This document shows, in pieces, positions 1 through 10,300 of a stretch of 64,000 nucleotides of DNA. The notes under the pieces are model-generated. The model was not told where the DNA came from, made no database searches, and saw nothing but the letters and a program-made list of their open reading frames with translations. The position numbers were made by a program, and so were the translations under genes. Origin of the DNA: Escallonia rubra (lineage: Eukaryota > Streptophyta > Magnoliopsida > Escalloniales > Escalloniaceae); contig JAVXUO010000939.1 of assembly GCA_033065855.1 (NCBI GenBank), positions 62,001 to 126,000 of the forward strand. The letters run 5' to 3'. Position 1 is the stretch's first letter. Each line of letters starts with the position of its first letter.

Positions 1-182
1 CAAGTATCTCTAACTCAATCTCTTTACTTATTGCTTTTTAATTGTTTGAGATTGTTTAGTTAACATCTTCATTGAAGTATTACTTGGTTTGATTGAGATT
101 CGTGAGAGTGCTTAGTTTAATTTTCCCATTAATTTTTCAAAAATCCTATTCACCCCCCTCTAGGGTTGTTTTATTGGTTTCA
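1..182 (+). repeat. Probable Copia LTR end remnant
   Basis: The stretch CCTATTCACCCCCCTCTAGG (about positions 147-166) closely matches the reverse complement of the beginning of the Sirevirus-type LTRs found at 42268 and 50898 in this window. Text of this kind is common at the inner end of plant Ty1/Copia LTRs. A TTGGTTTCA ending near 182 could be the LTR edge, but no clear initiator-Met primer site follows it. The element continues off the left edge of the window, so neither its length nor its intactness can be judged. Confidence 0.4.
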
Positions 183-1312
183 GTGTATTATGAGTGTATG
201 CATATACCGAATAAGAATCCACTCAAAGAATACATTAGAAAATAATCAATGTATTGTTATCATCAAAATAAGATGTAACCTTAGGCTATCCAATTATAAA
301 ACTTATAGGATTAAATTAATTACAAGAGTCAACGAAGTAGGCTAAAATTTGGAGTTATTGATGAAAGCAAGTTTGGAATAGCATTAGTCAATGATTAAAC
401 CTATGAAATCAATAATGGAAATAAACCCAGATTACGATTGAACATAACTTATTTGGAAAAGCGGGAGATGAGTAACAAGAGAGAAAGATCTCATATGCAA
501 TTTGATTCCACACTTCGTGAAAGATTCCAGTGATAAATAGCCCCATCTGCAGTTTACTTCCACCTGTTTTTGACAAATGCTACTGATAAATGGCCAGGGA
601 AGGTGGACAGTCACTTGGAATTCGTCTACTCTTCAAAATACCTTAAAGGAGGAAAAAAAATTGAGCAACAAAAGGTGAGAATGCACCCCCTTATTCTCCC
701 TAGTGCCTTTGTCTCTGCCACCCACATAGCGAAGAGTCCTCGTGTTGGAGCTTTACAAGCATAGCCTCCTTCCTTCAGATGCCACGCAAAGAGAGGTTAA
801 AGCATGTTCCCCGACCAGACAAATCGTGTATAGTGTGGCGTAAGAATGTGAGATGGACACATCCATGGGCGTAAAGGAGGGATGCAGTTCACGAGCACAA
901 CACATAGGTGCGGTAGCACATTATTGTGATGACACATTGGCGTGATACCGCATGTCTGATATCACATGGCGTCCAAGGCCGTTGTTAGGGCGAATGATGG
1001 TTGTAAACAGTTTACCAAGAGGAAGATGTTCACGAAGAAGGTAGAGAGCATACTACTTCTCTATGTTTGTCCGACGAAGAAGGTAGAGAGCATACAACTT
1101 CTCTATTTTTGTCCGGAAAGCTCACAAGTACCTGCGTCTCGTAAACAATTACTAGTAGGAAAAAAATCTCACTTGAGCAATCCCTTGCGGTTACAGAAAC
1201 ATAAACGACGCCGTAGCCTCAGTCCTACTATTCCACTTTCCCACTCTACCTTAAGGCTTAAACCCTATAATGCACTGACCCAGATCTCACACCGTACCGA
1301 TCCGCGGCACCA
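183..1312. other. Upstream region of the PDI gene
   Basis: This intergenic stretch precedes the PDI-like gene. It presumably holds that gene's promoter and 5'UTR, but I cannot mark a TATA box or start site with confidence. The reading frames that cross it do not resemble known proteins. The only clear structure is a 42-bp tandem duplication at 1033-1116, described separately. Confidence 0.5.
1033..1116. repeat. Two-copy 42-bp tandem duplication
   Basis: A 42-bp unit beginning CGAAGAAGGTAGAGAGCATAC is repeated immediately, the second copy starting at 1075. The copies differ at only a few bases. It lies about 200-280 bp upstream of the PDI start codon, in probable promoter or 5'UTR DNA. Confidence 0.85.
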
Positions 1313-4300
1313 ATGGCGAGTCGACTCGTCATCGCCCTCTCTCTCTCATCTCTCCTCCTCTTTTCTCTCCTCACCACCCAATCTAGTTCCATCAACGACG
1401 ACGATGACGAAGACCTCAGCTACCTTGAAGCCGACGACGACGACGACATTCCGTCCCCCGCTCACCGCCATCCCGATCCGGACCAATTCGACTTCGAAAG
1501 CGACGATGTGGACGACGAAAACGACGACGATTTCGGCGCCTTTGACGACTTCGATTCGCCCTCCGGCGAGAAATTCGATCACGAGGAGGAAGAGGAGCAC
1601 TCGAATCCGCAGATCGACGAGAAGGACGTCGTTGTTTTGAAGGAGGGGAATTTCAGTGAGTTTATCGAGGGAAAGAAGTACGTGATGGTGGAGTTCTACG
1701 CGCCGTGGTGCGGTCACTGCAAGGCGATGGCGCCGGAGTACGCGGCGGCGGCCACGGAGCTGAGGGGGGACAAGGACGTGGCGCTGGCGAAGGTGGACGC
1801 AACGGAGGAGGGCGAGCTGGCGGAGAAGTACGAGGTGCAGGGCTTTCCCACTGTGTACTTCTTTGTTGACGGTGTTCACAAGCCTTATCCTGGCCAAAGG
1901 ACCAAGTTAGTTTTACACTGTTACATTCCTCTCAAAATTTGCATTTTCTCGTTATGTCTGCATGTAGTCGTTTACATGGCTGATGTTTTTATGGTGGAAA
2001 TAGAATTTCTAACACATATAGATGTAGAAATGAAAAGACAAGAATATAGCAATGACCGAACCTGATTACTGATTTGGAACAATGGAACTAAACCATATAA
2101 CAATGTAGAAGCAACCATAAGTAAAAGAAAATGGTCTAGAGGCCGAATGTTGGAGAAAAGGTTGATTTAAGGTGGTTGGGGATTTTTTTCATTATATGCT
2201 GTGACAAAGCTTATAATTTGAGCTACTTACATCTTACATTATAAGTAACTTACTTATCCTAAGTACGCTAAGTAGCTTACTTTCTAATCTTTGTTTCCTT
2301 ATGTCATAAAAACACCAACCAGCTTTATCTACCTTAGGTGTCGTGTTTGCCGAACAACCCATGCCAATAACTAGGGTTGTGGATCTATTATTTAGGAGGT
2401 ATTAGCTTGCTATCAAAGACTGTAGCAGCACTGTAATACACCATAAGATGGGCGCTTGTCCAAAGGTCTCAATGTCTTGGAGGAAGCGTTTTGTAGCAGT
2501 GCCCTTTCCAACTCCATGACATCGTTATCACCTATTTCATTGGGTCGCAATGCTGAAACGTGGTCAAAGGGAATTTGACCTTTAGAGAAAAATTGATAAG
2601 TGGCCAGAGAAAAGTTAGATATAAGATGGTTGGCTTTCTATATTGCGTAGAGTAAGACAGCTTCCAAAAGTTACATAGCTGGGCTTCTTCTTCAGAGGCT
2701 CAGAAGGTTTTGTAGACTTTGTTCCCATAAGAAGAAAAACCCCATCCAACTCATATGAACCTTAAGGGTTAATGAATTGTCTTGCAGTTGAAAATTCCAT
2801 ACTAGGGACTATGGACCCATTTGGAGCTATTAGCTCATTTCAACATTCTAACGGCACTGTCATAATACATATGGATGGACTCTTTTCTGAACAAATAGTG
2901 GGAGTGCCCCTCCCGACTCCATGACTTCGTCATTACCTATTTAAACTCTTTCAGTGGGTCATCCCTGTGGGAACCTGTGTTAAAGGAACACTAACGTGGA
3001 GGAAAAAATGGTTGAAGTAACAATGCCCTCTCCTACATATCTAGGCCTTACATTGCCCTTGTTCTGAAGCATTATGCTATAATAAACATAATGGTTGGGA
3101 TCAGGCAATGCCCTCTCCTACATATCTAGGCCTTACATTGCCCTTGTTCTGAAGCATTATGCTATAATAAACATAATGGTTGGGATCGGCTCGAAGGGAC
3201 GCAGGTGGTTACTTAGCTCTCCCGCTTCTTCCTGCTAGAGTAACTAGACCGAAGGGATGTGCTTTTACTTCCGAATTCTACTTCTTAGCAGAACGAGCTA
3301 TCATTCCTTTCCGACTAATCCCTATCCTAAGCTGGAATTCCACTTCTTAGCTTGACTATGCTCAAGAACTAGGCTAGTTCAAAGAGTGGGGCCTTGATTC
3401 CCTTGTTCAAAGTGATTGTGGGGGGTGGGGGGTGTCTTTACCCCTTGATAGAGGTGTTTTCCTGTGATTGTTGAGGAAGGCAGTTTGCTTTAAGTCCAGT
3501 TGTCAAATCAAACTAGACAGGGAACACCACGTCCAGCCTGTTAAGTCCGTTTGCTCGAGCTAGCACTTTCAAGTTAAAATATACGTCTTAACTTATAGCA
3601 GATTCTTGCAACAGAAAGCGAGAAATTAATACACATGAACAATGTGGATAGCAAAGGTTGGATAGCAAAGGTTGGGCTAATGTCGTTTGCTCTTTCTTGT
3701 TTGTAGCCTTCGTCAGGGCATTAATAACAAGAAGGTGATGGTTGGCCCGATAAGTCAACAAGAGTGGTTTCGTTGATAAATAGTGTTGTCGATCCTTGTA
3801 CCTAAAGCTGGCTCTTACTTAAGGAAGTGCTTAATTTTTTTCTGGCAACAGTTTGATCTATACTTGCTTTATGGTTAGATTTAGGAACTATCTGATTTCC
3901 TGCAAAATGCGGGCCAGCTGTTTTTTATAGGTCTGTGTTTCCCTAACCTATCTTTCCTCCTGTCAGATGCTACTTTAGCACTTTACCACTCTGGTAATAT
4001 CTGTAACCATGCTACGGGCTCTGGCTGCTAAAGGTTCTAAAATTGCTGAATGTTGGCAGTTTTACAGTTCAAGGAAATAAAAATATTGATCTGTAGAATT
4101 GTGAAGTTTGTAAATATCTTTGTTGTCACATAGTCCAACGTCACTTTTTTAGGGACAAGGGTTTTGTCTTTTACTTGAAAGTTGCAAGTCATGGGAACCA
4201 GTCTTTTGATTTAAAGAAGCATTAAAAAATAGCTTGTTTTCCCTGTTTCCTGGTCTTTTTAAATGTCCATAAGTCGTTTAATTGCAATGCAGAGATTCCA

Positions 4301-7300
4301 TAGTAACTTGGATCAGGAAGAAGACAGGACCAGGGATACACAACATAACCACAACAGAGGATGCAGAGCGCATATTGACCTCTGAGAATAAAGTTGTTTT
4401 GGGCTTCCTGAACTCGTTGCTGGTATTTACTCATCCTTATTTAAGTAGCTTCATGGGATATTGGTATCATTTAACGAGCAGAACATTAACTGTTTATAAA
4501 ATTTTTGTCACTTGGATTATAGATAAAACGTGCTTAGATTCCATAGGTCGCAAGTGGAAAATTTAAATCTTCTGTTGCTGGGGCTATGGTACTGTTTAAA
4601 ACGAGAAGGGCTTGGGGTATTCTCCTTTTCATGATAACCAAAACCGCCAAGGGGGTGTGAACCGGAGTACACAGGAATATACAAATGTAAAGCAGAAACC
4701 CTTGATATCTAAAACATGGACAAAGCCAGCCGAGACAGACATCCTAGAAGACAGAGATGTCAAATGGACTTGCTTACCATCTAATACAGCACATACATGC
4801 CTTCATAATGACGCTTATTACTCTTGTAACAAGGAAACCACCTAACAAATAGAGGGACAATTTGCCAACAGGCACACTATAATCACTTCGGATATCCTCG
4901 AGGCTGGCAATGAAGGAAATGACAATCTTGACATCCTTCAGTTTGTTCCAAACATAGAGAATACGAAAAATCAGAGCTTTTGAGCAGAAAGAGAATAAAA
5001 GCAAAAGATGAACAATGGACTCCTGCTGACAAGCACCTGGGACAATCACCAAGAATGATCCTATTCCTCTTTTCAGGTTGTCAAGAGTGAGTATTTTTCC
5101 TAAGAAGCACACCAAACGGAATAAGCCACCTTAGGTGCTTTATTTTTCGAAATAGAGTTACGCAGAAAAACATAGAGGCGTCCCTAGAAGAGAGAAAAGG
5201 AAACATGATCTGACATCAAAGTGTTGATTCAAAGTTAATCTCCATTGCTAATCCTGGGCATCCACTTATAGCTTTAAAAAAGACCAAAAAAAATTGAATG
5301 ACTTGCAGTAATTTCCAATCTTGAGGGTAGCCTCTTAAGAGAGGCATAGGGGAAACACCATGATTTGTGATGGATGAGATAGAGGCAACAGCTGCATCAT
5401 CATCCTTGGCAATGGCATAGAATTCGGTGAAAACATCTTTTGGTAGTAACTTCCCTGCACGGTTTACCCAAAATTTACTCGCTGACCACAACCGACAGAA
5501 AAGCGAACCTGTAAAGAAAATTCATCCTATACATTTCTAATGTTCTTCTAAAATGATTGGCCCGTACTAAAAAGTTGAGGAAACCTCTTTTAGTGAGATC
5601 ATTAATATTGGGTTGTTGTAACTACAAACAAAATGATTGCTTCCAGCAAAGTGATTACGTCCTCTTTTTTTAGACTAGTTATTTTATTGTTGGGAAGAGT
5701 AAGGATTTCATTCTTGACATCATGATAAGACTATCTTTGCAGGCTCCTGATATAAGATGAACACACGCGCACACACACAAATATATGTATACATATGTAT
5801 ATATAGACATATATATGTGTGTGTGTGTGCGCGCGCGCTCTTACAATATTTATATATGTATGTATATAGGGAAATGATTCTTTGCCCGAGCTGGCAACTT
5901 GAGCTAAGTTGCTAGTGCAATCTCAGCGTCCGTAGGGAATTTGTTGACGATCCATATCTCTTTTATTGCGTTTTTTTAAAACTATGTGCCCTATAATGGA
6001 CTGGACGTGAACTTTTACCTTTTTGCCCCTCTAGTTACAACGGGGAAAAAAGTATAACTTCCCCATCCGCCCCATAATGGGACGGACCGTGATAATCCAT
6101 AAACCTACAAGTTTTATCTTTTGTTGCTCTCTTATTCTTTCTCTTCTTTCCCCCATCCCCCCGCCACCCCAACGCCACGGTTGTGCACAACCACCAGCCA
6201 ATCTCCCACACACCCCCATCTACCAAAACACATGCACACGCGACACACAGTCACACACACACGGCACATGGCATATCCCCATCCTCTGTCACCCATCCAC
6301 CCACCCACACAGAGTTGCCCNCCCCCCCCCCCCCCCCCCCCCCCCCACACGGCACACAGACAGAGTCACATGGGCACACACTGTGCAATGTGTTTGTGTA
6401 TCAGTGTGTGTGTCGTGTGTGGTGGTGTGCCGTCATCGTGATTGTATGCTCTGTGTTTGTGTATTAGTGTGTGTGGTGGTGTGCCATTGTTGTGACTATG
6501 TGTGCGTGGGTGTATGGGTGATGTACAACGACGGTGGAAGCGGGTGGTGCTCGTATGGGCAGCAGGGAGATGTATTTATTAATTTTTTTTTGTGTTGGGG
6601 GGGTTGGTTGGAGGAAGAAGAGGAGACATTAACTGTTTTTTTCTCTACCAACCGTCTGTCCCACAATGGCGCGGACGGTAATGGTTTTATTTTAATTTGC
6701 CACAACGAAGGGGTAAAATTGTCAAAAGTCTTGTCTGGCCCATTATAATGTAGGCGGACTTAAAAAAACGCAAAAAAAAAAAAGAGATCTGGCTGTCCAC
6801 AAAAAGAGATCTATATATACGTGTGTATGTACATATATTGATGGAAGCTGATTCCTTTGTCGCTGCTGACAAATTGTCAGCGCGATCTAGCAGTTCATTG
6901 GCGATCAGTCGACGATCAAGACCGCATTTTTTTCACATTTTTAACCATCGGCCAAAATGGGCTGGACGGTCAACTTTATGTGTTTGCCCTTTGCTACACT
7001 CTCTCTCTCACAGTCTCTTCTCAGATCCATCGGCCCATTCTCACTCTGTCTCTCTATTATCTCTTCCCCCTTGATACTCATCCCTATTGCCACAAGGCCA
7101 CCTGCCATCCCATTGCCCTCGCTGAAGTCCTCAATCACCACTGTCGTCGTGGTTGGGTGGCCGACGATAGATTTGACCGTGGCCAGCGATCTAGTGCTCG
7201 ATGTTTCTGATGGTGAGGGGTGGCTACGCTCTTTGCGACAGTGGGTATGATGGTGGCAGTTGTGGCTTTGTGGGTGTATGGTGGTGGTGGTGGTGGTGTG

Positions 7301-10300
7301 GATACTATATTTTAGCGATGGCAGTGGGTGATACGATGGTCGTGCCGTGGTCACATAGGCGACGAACAATAATGGGTAGTCAGATTTGACGAATGGCAAG
7401 ATAGGCAGGGATGGGGGCGTGATGGCGGTAGTGGTGGCAAGTGAATTGTGAATGTGCGGCGATGATTAAGGTGGTAGTGGCGGTGGAGAGTGGTGTCTGA
7501 TGGTGACGGTGCAAAGGGCGGGTAGCCTGATCATTATGACTGGGGTGGTTGGTCTGTGATGGCGGTGGTGGTCTGTGATGAAAATCTGGTGGCCATAATG
7601 CCTGTTGCCGTTGTCAAAATTGGCCATAAGTGGCCGGAATCTCCATCATTGGTGGTTGGAACGTCCATTGGGGTTGGATTAAGTTGAAGGCATTAGGTTG
7701 CTTCCAATTCAAAGTGGGTTTTAACGGTGGTGGTCGACAGAGGCTGCAGTAGCGGCAGCGTTGGTGGCTTGGGCTTAATTTGAGTTCTTCATGATTTTCC
7801 AGATTATTCCATCCATGATATTGGGTTTGAACACATATTTGAATTTTTATTGCTTTCCTTAGTCCATGAATAATACAAAAACACAAAACACGAGTTCACA
7901 AGTGAGAACTGAAAACTGAAAATGAATTGAACTGAGAAAAACACATATCCCAGAATACTTCGGTTCCATTATATGGTGGACGTTGATATTCTCTTTTTAT
8001 TTCGCAGTAAATAAAAGGCCAATTTCATCAAAAGTCTCGTCCACCCTATTATAGGGCGTACAGACCTAAAAATGATGAAAACATGATCTGGACCGTCTAC
8101 AAATTGTGTATGGATGGTCTGATCAGAGCTGGTTACTTAGCTTAAGTTGCCAGCGCGATGTGGTGTCCATCTATCGCGAATGGACGGGCTAGATTGGGCT
8201 TTCATTTAAAGCTTCCCGTCGTCCACTACATAATGTAGTAGACGGTACTTTTGATCAAATTGCCCCTCAACGCCGTGTGACCGATGAACCAACGGAACGC
8301 AATAAAGCCGGAGGGAAGCATGGAGAAATAGGGGGGAGGGTAGTTTACATTCTAGAATGAGGGCAAATTGGCAAGCTTAATGTTGTTTTTTTGCTAAAAA
8401 GAATTGTATTCTGGCCTGTCCACGTTGACAATGTGGACGGCCAGATTACGCTTGTCTCTATTACATGCACTCGGTACGAGTGCCCGAGTCGGATAAGGGT
8501 CCAAGTGTCGGTTCGTCTATCTCTTAAATTCCAAGACACGTGGACACGACAAAATATTCCTATTTGTTCTTGTATTTTACTTATTTCTTAGTCTACATGG
8601 TGTTTTAAGTTATACATATCATTTTAATTTAAACTGAGATCATCTCATAGCAATAATAAACTAAAAGAAACACTATAAGATACTGTTCTTAGTGAAATAT
8701 TCTAAGAGAAGTGTCGGACACATATCCCATACCCAAGTCCAAGTGTCAAGGGTCCTACACGGGTACTTTGGGCATTTTGAAGAGTCCATGGAACATAGCG
8801 CTGGTAACTTAAGGTAAGTTGCCGGTCCGTGGAATTTTATCAGCTCCCTATGTGTGTGCGCCCGCGCTTATTTCCTTTGCAGATTCCTAGATACTTGGTG
8901 TTACATATTTGATATAGAAATTGGCAGCACTTTCCTAGTTCAAAACATTTGATTTTGGTGAAAGATTGTGCCCATATGGAGCTGGAGAAGTTGTTTTCAG
9001 TAGTATTTCTTCAAATCCTTGTCACTTCTAATGCTACCAATCAAGCCAGGTGTTTCCCTAGAAGAATAACTGATTCTTTCCAAATTGGTATTGGTAAACG
9101 AAACAAACAGGGTCCTGAGAGTGAGGAGCTTGCTGCGGCATCAAAACTTGAAGATGACATTAACTTCTACCAAACTGTGAATCCTAATGTGGCTAAGCTC
9201 TTCCATGTTGAACCTAATGTTAAACGTCCTGCATTGGTCTTGCTAAAGAACGAGGCAGAGAAAGTGAGCCATTATGGTTAGTTTCATCACTGCTGATAAA
9301 TATGTGTTTGTCTAGAAGCAGTATTACCATGACAAAACCTGATTTTTTTTTTTTCAGATGGTCAATTCGTCAAGTCTGCAATAGCTGAGTTTGTGTTATC
9401 TAACAAACTTCCTCTGGTCACAACTTTTACCAGAGAAAGTGCTCCTATGATTTTCGAAAGCCCAATTAAGAAGCAGGTAATACTTTAAATTGTTTAAATT
9501 CAATGTAATGTTAAATTGTTACTAATTTTTATTGTTATGGAGTGGATGATCTTTTGATTGTGGTTTTGACTTATTCCGTATTTTTTATTCTAGCTTTTAC
9601 TCTTCGCCTCGTCGAATGACTCTGAGAAGGTTGTCCCAATATTCCAAGAAGCTGCAAAACTTTTTAAGGGGAAGGTAAATCAGTTTAGCTATGCCAAAAG
9701 CTTTGAGAATTACTCTTCATTTTTTTCTTTTACTTGTATACCTGATGTATGTATAAGTGAGGCTTCGTACTCGGAAACTTCCCAGGACACCTAATCCTGT
9801 AGCCTCGTGCATCCGTCGCTCCTGTGCCCCGGCAGTATCAAAGATGCATATATGCATCTGATTCCTTTTCTAGTTCCATCATCATATCTTCCCTTTTTCT
9901 TCTTCGTTTGTCGAAAGTAAGTTGAAATTTTCTAGATCTTCAGGTGTACAATGCCTGAGATGATTGCACCTTCAAAATTAAGAAGGAAAGTCCTATTATT
10001 TAGCTTAGTAAGTATTTTAAAAATATTTAGTGAACCTTCAGTAAAGAGGTTTGCACTGAATTCATGCTTCAGGGCGGATCTCAAATTGTGATGTATCTTA
10101 TCTCATTTGAATGTGTCCGCTTATATTCCACGATAACATGTTTACTCTTTTCATCACTTGGAATGTGTATCATCCAGGTTGGCTTACTTAGGTGAAGTGG
10201 TGTCTTAGAAGTATATGAGTGTGTCTTATGCTATGAAGGATTGATATAATACAGGCCACAGTTACAAAATACAGTCCCATGCCTACATGGAAAATGTTTA

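Noticed and set aside
966-1640. 224-residue open frame overlapping PDI exon 1
   Set aside because: It is a different frame of the PDI coding exon plus upstream DNA, Ser/Thr/Arg-rich with no family resemblance.
1346-1897. 183-residue antisense frame over PDI exon 1
   Set aside because: Produced by the repetitive GAC/GAG codons of the acidic region; a shadow of the real exon.
6941-7399. 152-residue minus-strand frame in the GGT-rich block
   Set aside because: Low-complexity interior of a TIR element; no domain and a biased composition.
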